Below, in pieces: positions 54,763 to 62,962 of a stretch of 64,000 nt of DNA. The position numbers were made by a program, and so were the translations under genes. The stretch is from contig NZ_CP059399.1 of assembly GCF_013744875.1 (NCBI RefSeq), positions 2,170,001 to 2,234,000 on the forward strand, in the 5' to 3' direction. The notes under the pieces are model-generated. The model was given only the letters and a program-made list of their open reading frames with translations, did no database searches and was not told where the DNA came from. Each line of letters starts with the position of its first letter. Position 1 is the stretch's first letter. The DNA comes from Nocardia huaxiensis. GTDB taxonomy: Bacteria > Actinomycetota > Actinomycetes > Mycobacteriales > Mycobacteriaceae.

Positions 54763-55701
54763 ATGACAGCTAATGGCGGCGGAGCCGCGTCGTGCTTCCG
54801 CACCGCGGTAGTACCCGCGGCGGGGCTCGGCACGAGGTTCCTGCCCGCGACCAAGACGGTGCCCAAGGAGCTGCTCCCGGTGGTCGACACCCCGGGCATC
54901 GAATTGGTCGCCGCCGAGGCCGCGGATTCCGGCGCCAACCGCCTTGTCATCGTGACCTCCCCCGGAAAAGACGGTGTCGTCGCGCATTTCGTCGAGGACC
55001 TGGTGCTGGAGAGCACTCTCGCCGAGCGCGGCAAGTTCCATCTGCTGGAGAAGGTCCGCAAGGCCCCCGGCCTGCTCGACGTCACCTCGGTGGTGCAGGA
55101 GGAGCCGCTCGGCCTGGGACACGCGGTGGCGCAGGCGGAATCGGTGCTCGACGACGACGAGACCGCCGTCGCGGTGCTGCTCCCCGACGACCTGGTGCTG
55201 CCCTCGGGCGTGCTCGCCGTCATGGCGAAAGTCCGTGACACCTACGGCGGTTCGGTGCTGTGCGCCATCGACGTGCCCAAAGACCAGGTCAGCGCGTACG
55301 GCGTGTTCGACGTCGAAACCCTGCCCGGCGCGTCCAGCGATGTGCTGAAGGTCAACGGCATGGTGGAGAAGCCCGCCCTGGCCGACGCCCCCTCCACCTA
55401 CGCGGCCGCCGGCCGATACCTGCTGGACCGCGCCATCTTCGACGCCCTGCGCCGCATCACCCCGGGCGCCGGCGGCGAACTGCAGCTGACCGACGCCATC
55501 GCCCTGCTGATTTCGGAAGGACACCCGGTACACGTGGTGGTCCACCGTGGGTCGCGGCACGATCTGGGCAATCCGGGCGGCTATCTTCGAGCTGCGGTCG
55601 ATTTCGCCCTGGAGCGAGAGGAATACGGTCCCGCCCTGCGCGAGTGGCTGGAGCAGCGACTCGGCCCGGGCTGGAACCCGCAGCTCACCTCGCCCGAATA
55701 A
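54763..55701 (+). CDS. galU: UTP-glucose-1-phosphate uridylyltransferase
   Basis: A 312-residue nucleotidyltransferase making UDP-glucose for cell-wall galactan, glycolipids and trehalose. The N-terminal signature is VPAAGLGTRFLPATKTVPKE; LLPDDLVLPS holds the metal-binding aspartates, and GRYLLDRAIFDALR and GNPGGYLRAAVDFAL are typical. ATG 54763 (MTANGGG) has AGGG upstream; the in-frame ATG at 54718 lacks homology. It is divergent from the cyclo-ligase, as Rv0993 is from Rv0992c. Confidence 0.96.
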   Translation: MTANGGGAASCFRTAVVPAAGLGTRFLPATKTVPKELLPVVDTPGIELVAAEAADSGANRLVIVTSPGKDGVVAHFVEDLVLESTLAERGKFHLLEKVRKAPGLLDVTSVVQEEPLGLGHAVAQAESVLDDDETAVAVLLPDDLVLPSGVLAVMAKVRDTYGGSVLCAIDVPKDQVSAYGVFDVETLPGASSDVLKVNGMVEKPALADAPSTYAAAGRYLLDRAIFDALRRITPGAGGELQLTDAIALLISEGHPVHVVVHRGSRHDLGNPGGYLRAAVDFALEREEYGPALREWLEQRLGPGWNPQLTSPE

Positions 55702-55751
55702 CGGTGCGGCCGTAGCTGAGTGGGTAGTGCGCGAGATCATGGAAGGGCGGA

Positions 55752-57011
55752 ATGCGCTCGGTTGAGGATCAGCAGATCAAGGTGACCGCGGCGGCCGTCG
55801 CGCCACGTCCGGTCCGGGTCGCTATCTCGGAGGCCCAGGGTTTGCTGTGTGCCGAGGATGTGGTGACCGAGCGCCCGCTGCCGGGTTTCGACCAGGCGGC
55901 CATCGACGGCTACGCGGTACGCAGCGTGGACGTGTCGGGCGCGGGCGCCGATATCCGCGACGAGGACGGCGAACCGGTCGATCTCACCCTGCCGGTGGTG
56001 GGGGAGGTGGCGGCCGGATCCCGGCAGCCGATCCGCTTGCAGCCCAGGCAGACCGTGCGCGTCGACACCGGCGCGCCGCTGCCGACGCTCGCGGATGCCG
56101 TGCTGCCGCTGGACTTCACCGACGGCGGGCGCGCCCGGGTGAAGGTGTACGAGCCGGTGCGATCCGGGGACTACGTGCGCCGCATCGGCGACGACGTGCA
56201 GCCGGGTGATCTGGCCGTGCGCGCGGGCACCATCATCGGTCCCGCGCAGGTGGGGCTGCTGGCGGCGGTCGGCCGCGACAAGGTGCTGGTGCATCCGCGT
56301 CCCCGGCTGTCGGTGCTGTCGGTCGGCGGCGAACTCGTCGACATCGATCGCACGCCCGGTCCGGGCCAGGTGTACGACGTGAACTCCTACGCGCTGGCCG
56401 CGGCCGCGCGCGATGCGGGCGCGGATGTGAATCGGGTCGGCATCGTCAGCATGGATCCCAAACGCCTGCGCGATGTGGTCGAGGGTCAGCTGGTGCGCTC
56501 GGAGGTCGTGGTGATCGCGGGTGCGGTCGGCGGCTGGGCGTCCGAGCAGGTGCGCGAGGCCCTCGAGGGGCTCGGCGAACTCGAGATCGCCCGCGTCGCC
56601 ATGCATCCGGGTTCGGTGCAGGGTTTCGGCCTGCTCGGCCGCGACGAGGTGCCGACCTTCCTGCTGCCCTCGAATCCCGTTGGGGCCCTTGTCTGTTTCG
56701 AGGTGATGGTGCGACCGCTCATCCGCATCGCCCTGGGCAGAAGGCATCCCATGCGGCGGATCGTGCGGGCGCGCACCATCCTGCCCATCGCCTCGATTCC
56801 GGGTCGCCGGGGTTATCTGCGCGCGCAGCTCATGCGCGACGAGCAGACCGGCGACTATCTGGTGCAGCCGCTGGGCGGTCCGAACGGTGCGTCCTCGCAC
56901 CTGCTGGCCACCATGGCCGAGGCCAACAGTCTCATCGTGGTCGATCCGGATGTCACCGAGGTGCGCACGGGTGACGAGGTTCGGGTCGCGTTTCTCGCGC
57001 AGCGTGGGTGA
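55752..57011 (+). CDS. moeA: Molybdopterin molybdenumtransferase MoeA / gephyrin-like Glp
   Basis: A 419-residue MoeA-fold protein: domain III-type start EAQGLLCAEDVVTERPLPGF, AAIDGYAVRS, LPLDFTDGG and the MPT-binding domain LSVLSVGGELVD, VYDVNSYALAAAARDAGADV, VVIAGAVGGWASEQVREAL, PTFLLPSNPVGALVCFEV. MoeA inserts molybdenum into molybdopterin. In Corynebacteriales the copy next to galU is reported as Glp, a moonlighting divisome protein that binds FtsZ and the membrane receptor GlpR. The GlpR-like gene follows at 57856. The usual GGVSVG(D/E) motif is altered to GAVGGWA, suggesting weakened catalysis. Confidence 0.9.
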   Translation: MRSVEDQQIKVTAAAVAPRPVRVAISEAQGLLCAEDVVTERPLPGFDQAAIDGYAVRSVDVSGAGADIRDEDGEPVDLTLPVVGEVAAGSRQPIRLQPRQTVRVDTGAPLPTLADAVLPLDFTDGGRARVKVYEPVRSGDYVRRIGDDVQPGDLAVRAGTIIGPAQVGLLAAVGRDKVLVHPRPRLSVLSVGGELVDIDRTPGPGQVYDVNSYALAAAARDAGADVNRVGIVSMDPKRLRDVVEGQLVRSEVVVIAGAVGGWASEQVREALEGLGELEIARVAMHPGSVQGFGLLGRDEVPTFLLPSNPVGALVCFEVMVRPLIRIALGRRHPMRRIVRARTILPIASIPGRRGYLRAQLMRDEQTGDYLVQPLGGPNGASSHLLATMAEANSLIVVDPDVTEVRTGDEVRVAFLAQRG

Positions 57012-57020
57012 GGCGTGGAC

Positions 57021-57671
57021 ATGAACGTCTTCCGGGCCGCTCAGCACCCGGGCTGGCCCGCTCATCTGGGTCCGGTGCGGGTGGCGGCCGGACAGGTGAC
57101 GTTGCGACCCATCCGATTGCGGGATGCGGCCGCGTGGAGCCGGATTCGCACCCGCGACCGCGATCATCTGGAGCCGTGGGAGCCGACCGGGCGTGGGGCG
57201 TGGGAGGCGCGCAATCACGCCTCCAACTGGCCGTCGCTGTGGTCGTCGCTGAAGGCCGAGGCCCGGCGGGGTGCCATGATTCCCCTCGTCATCGAGGTGG
57301 ACGGGCAGTTCAGTGGTCAGCTCACGGTGGGCAATATCGTGCGCGGCGCGCTGCGGTCGGCCTGGATCGGCTACTGGGTGTCCAAGGAGGTCGGCGGCCA
57401 GGGCGTCGCGACGGCGGCGCTGGCCATGGGACTGGACCACTGCTTCGGCGAGGTGGGCCTGCACCGCGTGGAGGCCACCGTGCGCCCGGAAAACCTTGCC
57501 AGCCAGGCGGTTCTGCGCAATGTGGGCTTCCGGGAAGAGGGCCTGCTCAAGAAGTATCTCGATGTCGACGGCCAATGGCGGGATCATCTGCTGGTCGGCA
57601 TGACAGTCGAGGAGATCTCGGGCACGGTGGTGGACAAGCTGATTCGCGCGGGACGCGCCGCCCTGCCGTGA
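57021..57671 (+). CDS. rimJ: GNAT acetyltransferase RimJ-like
   Basis: A 216-residue RimJ/RimL-type N-acetyltransferase, a family that acetylates N-termini of ribosomal and other proteins. VTLRPIRLRDAAAWSRIR opens the fold, WIGYWVSKEVGGQGVATAAL is the acetyl-CoA-binding motif A, and ATVRPENLASQAVLRNVGF is the family signature. ATG 57021 has GAGG seven bases upstream; GTG 57015 is possible. It starts nine bases after the MoeA/Glp stop and sits at the Rv0995 position. Confidence 0.92.
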   Translation: MNVFRAAQHPGWPAHLGPVRVAAGQVTLRPIRLRDAAAWSRIRTRDRDHLEPWEPTGRGAWEARNHASNWPSLWSSLKAEARRGAMIPLVIEVDGQFSGQLTVGNIVRGALRSAWIGYWVSKEVGGQGVATAALAMGLDHCFGEVGLHRVEATVRPENLASQAVLRNVGFREEGLLKKYLDVDGQWRDHLLVGMTVEEISGTVVDKLIRAGRAALP

Positions 57672-57855
57672 CCGGAACTCCCCGCGACGGTCGTTCGTTG
57701 TTACGTATGTGGCGTATGTGATCGGCGCGCCTCACGATGATTCCTGAGACGGCGAACTAGCCTACGGACGTCGGTGGTGCGTCCGTGCTCCACCGGAGGC
57801 GCTTCGGTGCACGTCGAAGGGACTACGGCTACGCGGGGACGGAGGTGCGAGCACG

Positions 57856-59046
57856 ATGCCGAATTCGATCTTGTGGATCGGGCTGGTCGTGCTCTGGCTG
57901 TTCGTGCTCTTCCCGATGCTGGCCGACCGGCACCCGCGCATCCGTCAGCACACCGACGCCGCGCTGTCGACCCGGGTGCTGCACCGCGGGGATGCCAAGC
58001 CGCGCACCAGGAAAGGTCCGGCCACCGGACACGACACCGATCCGGACTACGTGCCGGTTCGCAGGAAGCATCACCACAGCGATGATCCGGAGGATCGGAT
58101 GACCAGATCGGACGAGAGCGCTACCACCGCATCGGACGACGAGGATTTCGAGACCACCAGCGAACACGACACCGACCGCGCCGATGCGGCGGAGCTCGAA
58201 GCGGATTCGCCCACCGGCGAGCGCGACGAGGACGAATTCGAGCCCGAGACAGCCGAATCCGAGTCGGAGGCCGTCGACGACGACCGGCACGACGAGGAAT
58301 CCGCACCCGAAGCGGCCGATTTCGCCGACGATGCCGAATACGATGATCAAGTGGCGAATCCCGGCACTCGTGCCGACACCGCAGATTCCGACGACGAGCT
58401 CGTCTCGGTGCGCACCTGCTCCACGCGCGGGGATTCCGGGTCCGACGACGAGCAGCCCGCCCGCTCCGACGCCCCGCAACGCACCCGCATGCCGGCCCTG
58501 CGCGCCCCGGAACCGGAACCCGAGGATGACGAATCCGATTCCGAGGATGAGGATTTCGTGCCCAGCCGGCGTGGCCGCGGTGGCTTCGACCCCGAGGCCG
58601 ACGCCATCGCCCGCGCCGCCCGCTACACCTTCCGCCAGCGCGCTGTCCTGGCGCTGCTGCTCAGCACCATCATGTTCGGCGGCGCCGGGGTGGCGCTGTC
58701 CGGCCGCTTCTGGTGGCTGTGCGGCATCACCGGCGTCATCCTGGTGGGCTATCTGGCCTACCTACGCCGCCAGGTCCGGATAGAAGAGGACATTCGCCGC
58801 AAGCGCATCGCGAGACTGTCCAAGAAGCGCCGCCAGGCCGAGGACGACGAGCAGGCCGAGCGCGCCGCGGAACGCGACCGCCCGGATCTGGAAACCGCCC
58901 GCACTCAGCTACGCCGCGCGGTGCTGGTCGAGCCCGACGACGACGATCCCGCCTTCGAACACCTCGAACTCTTCGACGCCGCCACCGCCCGCGCCGCCCG
59001 GAACCGCGCCGCAGGCAACCGCTCTCGCCGCGCGGTCGGCGAATAG
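57856..59046 (+). CDS. glpR: GlpR/SepX-like divisome membrane protein
   Basis: A 396-residue protein matching Rv0996. TM1 is at residues 4-22 (SILWIGLVVLWLFVLFPMLA), followed by a conserved basic stretch (RHPRIRQHTDAALSTRVLHR). A 175-residue acidic, disordered region follows, then two hydrophobic helices near residues 262-297 (AVLALLLSTIMFGGAGVALS, LCGITGVILVGYLAYLRR) and a charged C-terminal tail. Corynebacterial GlpR is the membrane receptor of Glp, and Streptomyces SepX is related; both act in cell division. GGAGGT lies nine bases before ATG 57856. The function is taken from family and context. Confidence 0.85.
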   Translation: MPNSILWIGLVVLWLFVLFPMLADRHPRIRQHTDAALSTRVLHRGDAKPRTRKGPATGHDTDPDYVPVRRKHHHSDDPEDRMTRSDESATTASDDEDFETTSEHDTDRADAAELEADSPTGERDEDEFEPETAESESEAVDDDRHDEESAPEAADFADDAEYDDQVANPGTRADTADSDDELVSVRTCSTRGDSGSDDEQPARSDAPQRTRMPALRAPEPEPEDDESDSEDEDFVPSRRGRGGFDPEADAIARAARYTFRQRAVLALLLSTIMFGGAGVALSGRFWWLCGITGVILVGYLAYLRRQVRIEEDIRRKRIARLSKKRRQAEDDEQAERAAERDRPDLETARTQLRRAVLVEPDDDDPAFEHLELFDAATARAARNRAAGNRSRRAVGE

Positions 59047-59062
59047 CAGCAGATCCAAAGAC

Positions 59063-59096
59063 CTGAACGAGCGCCCATTCGAGGGCGCTCGTTCAG
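59063..59096 (+). terminator. Terminator after glpR
   Basis: 14-bp perfect stem CTGAACGAGCGCCC / GGGCGCTCGTTCAG with a 6-base loop and a following TCTTTT, 16 bases past the stop. Confidence 0.92.
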
Positions 59097-59132
59097 TCTT
59101 TTCCGAGGGCGGGATATCCCAGTGCGCCTGCG

Positions 59133-59162
59133 GGAAGGGCCCGGCTGCTGCCGGGCCCTTCC
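59133..59162 (-). terminator. Terminator after ParA-partner gene
   Basis: 13-bp perfect stem GGAAGGGCCCGGC / GCCGGGCCCTTCC with a TGCT loop, 28 bases beyond the stop of the minus-strand gene at 59191. Confidence 0.85.
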
Positions 59163-59190
59163 TCGGATGTGGGTGAGGTTGTTCTACCGC

Positions 59191-60126
59191 TTACCGCATA
59201 CGCGGGGTTACCGGGATCTGCCGCTCGATGAGTTCGGCCATGTCGCGCAGTTTCGCCGCGAATTCACGCGCCGCGATCGGATCATCGCTCGAGCCTTTCA
59301 CGACCTTCTGGGTGAGTGCGGCCAGGCGTGATTCGACGGTGCTGAACAGATCGGGCGTGCGCTGGTTCCCATCGATGAGATCGCCGCGCAGCCAAGCCTG
59401 TAGCCGCGCCACGACCGCACCCTCGTCGAAGTGGTCGGGCAGCACCGCCACGGCCTCGCGCAGCTTGCCCGCGGTGACCTTCACATCGGCGGCCAGGGTG
59501 GTATAGACGGTGACGGCCGCGTCCTCGCCGTGCGCCGCCGCCACCGGCAGCAGCTCGCGGATCTGCCCCTCGTTGATGGAGGGGGCCAGCGGATGCAGCC
59601 GCGCCGCCAGCGGCCAGGCGCGAATCAGCTTGTGCGCGTACGACCGCTGCATATCCCACCGCTTCTCCACGTAGTCGTCGAAGCTGGCGTGGTCGGCCCG
59701 GTAGAGCCGGCCGTCCCGCACGATCTGCAGCGCGCGTCCCGCCATCCAGAACGCGACCCGCAGGGCATCGATGGAGGATTCGCACGCCTCGAGCTGCGCC
59801 TGCTCGCCGGAGCTGAGCGGCCCGTCGCCCGCCGTGGGCAGCGGCATGGTCAGAACGTTCGAATTCGGTTCCGCCCGACCCGGTTCGGGCCCGTCCGCGA
59901 TGAGGTCGATGACGCCGCGGCGGGGTTCGGCCGGGCGGGTCTGGGATGCGGTTGCGCCGTCGCGGGATGCGGTGGTTCCGCTGCGCACCTCGAACGTGCC
60001 GCCCAGCCATTCGGCATCGCGCAGCGGCGAAACCGGGGGAGTGTGCTCGGCCTCGTCGGCGAGCGGATTGCGGGCGGGTGCGGCGGTCCCGCCGCCGATG
60101 GATCCCTTGCGTCGTTGCGGAGGCAT
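59191..60126 (-). CDS. Partner protein of ParA-like ATPase, unknown function
   Basis: A 311-residue soluble protein. About 110 residues of disordered, basic N-terminus (MPPQRRKGSIGGG) precede a helical domain: DALRVAFWMAGRALQIVRDG, YRADHASFDDYVEKRWDMQR, SYAHKLIRAWPLAARLHPLA and SINEGQIRELLPVAAAHGED. The middle resembles HTH-containing plasmid partition/replication accessory proteins, but it lacks a recognisable ParB nuclease/CTPase motif. Its ATG shares one base with the parA-like stop (TGATG), so the two form one coupled operon. It is likely the DNA-binding or adaptor half of an orphan ParA system. Confidence 0.75.
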   Translation of the reverse strand: MPPQRRKGSIGGGTAAPARNPLADEAEHTPPVSPLRDAEWLGGTFEVRSGTTASRDGATASQTRPAEPRRGVIDLIADGPEPGRAEPNSNVLTMPLPTAGDGPLSSGEQAQLEACESSIDALRVAFWMAGRALQIVRDGRLYRADHASFDDYVEKRWDMQRSYAHKLIRAWPLAARLHPLAPSINEGQIRELLPVAAAHGEDAAVTVYTTLAADVKVTAGKLREAVAVLPDHFDEGAVVARLQAWLRGDLIDGNQRTPDLFSTVESRLAALTQKVVKGSSDDPIAAREFAAKLRDMAELIERQIPVTPRMR

Positions 60127-60872
60127 CAGGCGCTCACCTCCACCGGGATCCGAACCGGCTGTGCGCCCGCGAGATACGGCCGCAGCAGTTCGTCGCCGAC
60201 CTGCCGGTACTCGCCGAGATCCTCGATCGGGTTCTCCGCGCCGTCGCCGACCTCGCCGTCGGCGGCCTCCCGATACCACTTCCACGCGCTCACATAATTG
60301 TCGAAGACGTCGTAGCCGGCGTCCTCGAGATTCTGTCGCTGCGTGCGGTATTCGGTGGAGACATTGACGCCGTTCTTCATGGTGACCGGAACCTTGGTCA
60401 TGAGCACGCGCACGCGGATCTCCTTGGCGTTCTCCGTGGCCGCTTCCTCGGCGGCCCGATAGGTGCTGGGCACGCGTTTGACCTCGGACGGGCTCACGCT
60501 GGTCACCAGGATCAGTTCGTCGCTCTCCGGTACCGCGGCCTTGAAGATGTCGGCCGATTCACCGCCGGCGTCGACGATGATGACGTCGTAGCGCCCGGCA
60601 TTGTCGGTGATGCAGTCGTTCACGTGCCGGGACGGGAAGGCGATGAGTTCGAACGGCACCGCGATCTCCGCTTTCTGCAGCCGCCGGTACCACGAGTATC
60701 CGGTCTGGCTGAGCGGGTCGGCGTCGATCACGAGCACGCGCAGACCGTGCCCGGTCGCGAAATACGAGGCGAGAAAGAAGGCCGAGGTGGTTTTTCCCAC
60801 GCCGCCTTTGAGATTCCCCAGCGTGACGACGAGCGGTCGGGGAAGTTCCGGTGTCGCAATGGAATCGGTCAT
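60126..60872 (-). CDS. ParA-family ATPase, orphan
   Basis: A 248-residue P-loop ATPase. The deviant Walker A TLGNLKGGVGKTTSAFFLA has the signature lysine (Lys21); the A' motif LVIDADPLSQTGYSWY and Walker B VIIVDAGGESADI follow. It belongs to the short (small) ParA class without an N-terminal HTH, typical of plasmids and cargo-positioning systems. GGAGG lies six bases before ATG 60872; an ATG at 60878 abuts the ribosome binding site and is unlikely. It is not the chromosomal parA, which would lie near oriC with gidB. A long palindrome lies about 120 bases upstream. Confidence 0.9.
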   Translation of the reverse strand: MTDSIATPELPRPLVVTLGNLKGGVGKTTSAFFLASYFATGHGLRVLVIDADPLSQTGYSWYRRLQKAEIAVPFELIAFPSRHVNDCITDNAGRYDVIIVDAGGESADIFKAAVPESDELILVTSVSPSEVKRVPSTYRAAEEAATENAKEIRVRVLMTKVPVTMKNGVNVSTEYRTQRQNLEDAGYDVFDNYVSAWKWYREAADGEVGDGAENPIEDLGEYRQVGDELLRPYLAGAQPVRIPVEVSA

Positions 60873-61173
60873 GGACATCCTCCGGGTGATGTGGGAGGGC
60901 ACTTTCGACTGCGCTCGATCCTGTCACGCACACCTCTTTTCGCCCCGGATTCCGTGCGCCGTTTCGCAAAAATGAGCCGTTTTCGGGCTGTGTCCAATTG
61001 GACACGGCCGCACATGTTTACGAATTCGTTATGAATTACATGGGCGTTATTCGTTGCACGTCATGCATTTTGCGTGAACTATGCATTTTCGGATCGACTG
61101 GCACTACCGAGATGTTCGAGTTGATGGACGGAAACCGGAATAGCTTTCAGTGGCTTGATCGGAGGACCGCATC
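60873..61173. other. Divergent intergenic region, parA-like / NlpC hydrolase
   Basis: About 300 bases, AT-richer than its surroundings. It holds the palindrome at 60990-61005 and a direct repeat ATGCATTTT at 61063-61071 and 61081-61089 (18-bp period), followed by GGAGG (61161-61165) before the NlpC gene. Confidence 0.5.
60990..61005. promoter_or_regulatory. 16-bp perfect palindrome upstream of ParA-like operon
   Basis: GTGTCCAATTGGACAC. Symmetry extends three base pairs further on each side (GGC...GCC) past one mismatch, giving about 24 bases. It differs from the chromosomal parS consensus TGTTTCACGTGAAACA. Candidate operator or centromere-like site for the ParA partner protein. Confidence 0.6.
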
Positions 61174-62034
61174 ATGGAGACAACCGGTGACAGACAGAAG
61201 GTTCGATTCCTTCGCCTCACGTGGCGGGGCCTGGCGACAGGCTTCCTGAGCGCAGCGGCCGTGGGTGCGGCGCTGCTGTTCACGGCGGGCGAGGCGGAGG
61301 CCACGCCGGTGGCCGTACCCGGTATCGGGGAATTCGATATTCCGAACGAATACGTGCCTGCTGCGGAGGCCATGTTCGGATTTCGTCCCGTGACGATTCC
61401 CGGTGTGGCCCAGGCCGATACCGCCACCATGGCATCGATTCCCGCTGAGGCCGATATCGCCCCGATGCCGGAAACCGTCATGGCTGCGGCGAATCCGGAA
61501 CCCATTCCGTCGAATACGGTCGCGGCTGCTCCAGCGCCCGCTCCGATTCCGGCGGCCCCGGAATCCCGGTCGGTCACGGTGGCGGGTCTCGGAGAATTCT
61601 CCGTACCGAATTCGCTCCCGGTGCTCACCGGAATTCCGGGCCTCACCGACAGTGCGGCCACGCCCGCTCCCGCGATGGCGACGCCCACGCTCACCACGGG
61701 CGAGCGCGCGGTCGAGGCGGCCAAGTCGCGGCTCGGTTCCTACTACCGCTCCGGCGGCAACGGCCCGGACTCCTTCGACTGCTCGGGTCTGGTGCAGTGG
61801 TCCTACGCGCAGGCCGGTGTGGCGCTGCCGCGCACGAGCCATTCGCAGCTGGCCTCCGGAACCCCGGTGGAGCTGGACGAACTGCAGCCCGGCGATCTGG
61901 TGTCCTTCTACGGCGGCGGCCATTCCGCCATCTACGCCGGCGACGGCAAGATCATTCACGCCTCGACCTACGGGACCGGCGTGATCGAATCCCCGATGGA
62001 CAATATGCCGGTCGCGGGTGCGCGCCGCTTCTGA
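61174..62034 (+). CDS. NlpC/P60 family peptidoglycan endopeptidase
   Basis: A 286-residue exported cell-wall hydrolase. N-terminal signal (GFLSAAAVGAALLFTAGEAEA, cleavage near residue 42). Then a linker with two related units, PGIGEFDIPNE and AGLGEFSVPNS, separated by an Ala/Pro-rich region. The C-terminal NlpC/P60 domain (from about 172) has Cys203 in FDCSGLVQ, His250 in GGHSAIYAG and His262 in IIHAST. It should cut stem peptides (D-iGlu-mDAP bond), as RipA/RipB do. GGAGG is eight bases before ATG 61174. It is a single-gene unit divergent from the ParA operon. Confidence 0.92.
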   Translation: METTGDRQKVRFLRLTWRGLATGFLSAAAVGAALLFTAGEAEATPVAVPGIGEFDIPNEYVPAAEAMFGFRPVTIPGVAQADTATMASIPAEADIAPMPETVMAAANPEPIPSNTVAAAPAPAPIPAAPESRSVTVAGLGEFSVPNSLPVLTGIPGLTDSAATPAPAMATPTLTTGERAVEAAKSRLGSYYRSGGNGPDSFDCSGLVQWSYAQAGVALPRTSHSQLASGTPVELDELQPGDLVSFYGGGHSAIYAGDGKIIHASTYGTGVIESPMDNMPVAGARRF

Positions 62035-62042
62035 ACGGAGTC

Positions 62043-62095
62043 ACCGTGTTCAACGGAAACACCGTGTTCAACGGAAACACCGTGCTCGCCGAAAC
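62043..62095 (+). repeat. 18-bp tandem repeat, 2.9 copies
   Basis: ACCGTGTTCAACGGAAAC occurs at 62043-62060 and 62061-62078, identical, and a degenerate third unit at 62079-62095. It begins eight bases after the NlpC stop, at the front of the decayed ORF below. Confidence 0.85.
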
Positions 62096-62097
62096 CC

Positions 62098-62358
62098 TTG
62101 TCACGCATGGCCACCGCGCTCTCGATTGTCACGGGCGCACCCGCCGCGCAGGCGGCGCCGATCTGTCCGGGCGCATCGGAGGGGCTCACCGTCGACGCGG
62201 CGGGCCGGGCCTGCACCACCGACCTGTTCAGTGGCCGCGTCTACCGCTTCGACGCCCCTGGCGCGCCACCGGTCGCCATCGCCACCGTCCCCGGCGGCGG
62301 AGCGGGTGCGCCGGCCTGGTCGCCCGGTGGTGCCGCCGAATCCGTCAGGCCCCGGTGA
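62098..62358 (+). pseudogene. N-terminal remnant of a secreted SMP-30/NHL-type beta-propeller protein
   Basis: An 86-codon open stretch encodes a signal-peptide end (TALSIVTGAPAAQAAP) and one propeller blade: CPGASEGLTVDAAGRACTTD, then LFSGRVYRFDAPGAPPVAIA. Secreted SMP-30-like proteins have about 300 residues, so 70-80 percent is missing. The segment ends in unrelated codons overlapping the TetR gene end. No good start codon or ribosome binding site precedes it, and upstream tandem repeats lie in another frame. I read it as a truncated relic; a short functional peptide is less likely. Confidence 0.55.
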
Positions 62359-62962
62359 CGGCGGGCAGTGGTTCGGTCAGCAGTCCCACCAGCATGGCGA
62401 TGATATTGTCCTGCACCTCGATTCGGTCGGCGTCGCCGAGTTCCTGCCGCTCGTAGTCCGCGAGCAGGGCGAACATGACGGTGCTCATGGCGGTGATCCG
62501 GTATCGCCGCATGCTGGGGGTGAGGCCGGGCATGGCCCGGTAGAGCCGCTCGACCAGGATTCGCGTGGCGTGCCAGCGCTTTTCGTGCAGATCGGGTCCG
62601 CTGACGGCGGGGTGTGCCCGGGTCTGCTCCAGGAACCGCGCGTAGTGCGTGGAGCCCTCGGCGTAGGGGATGTCGAACATCGGGCGCACCAGCATGTCGA
62701 GCAGCGCGGCCACGGAATCCGGTGCGCCGGCGGCCTCGTGGTCGGCGAGCAGGGCGGTGCGCCGGGATTCGAGTGCGGGCTGGTGTCTTTCGATGATGGC
62801 CGCGATGAGTCCGTCGCGGGAGCCGAAGTGGTAGTGCACGGCCGAGTTGTTGCGCTGTCCGGCGGCCACCGCGATATCGCGCAGGGCGACATCGGGTCCG
62901 CGTTCGGCAATGGTGCGCTCACCTGCGAGGAGGATGAGTTCCCGGGCATCAGGGCTGGTCAC
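62345..62962 (-). CDS. TetR family transcriptional regulator
   Basis: A 205-residue TetR repressor with an N-terminal HTH (ELILLAGERTIAERGPDVAL, VALRDIAVAAGQRNNSAVHYHFGSRDGL) and a helical ligand domain resembling the TetR_C_33-like group. The HTH ends YHFGSRDGLIAAII, typical for the family. GTG 62962 starts the homologous part (MTSPDAREL); a GTG at 63001 is possible. TATAGT seven bases before the GTG could be a -10 element for leaderless transcription. Target and ligand are unknown; the decayed propeller gene was perhaps its neighbour. Confidence 0.88.
   Translation of the reverse strand: MTSPDARELILLAGERTIAERGPDVALRDIAVAAGQRNNSAVHYHFGSRDGLIAAIIERHQPALESRRTALLADHEAAGAPDSVAALLDMLVRPMFDIPYAEGSTHYARFLEQTRAHPAVSGPDLHEKRWHATRILVERLYRAMPGLTPSMRRYRITAMSTVMFALLADYERQELGDADRIEVQDNIIAMLVGLLTEPLPAVTGA

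Noticed and set aside
54322..55740. Long upstream extension of the cyclo-ligase frame
   Set aside because: It runs antisense through galU; only the part from 54321 downward shows cyclo-ligase homology.
55709..55780. tRNA-like stretch with an AGCTGAGTGGGTAG D-arm pattern before moeA
   Set aside because: The D-stem arms (GCTG and GTGC) do not pair, there is no anticodon or T-arm at the right distance, and the acceptor strands do not match.
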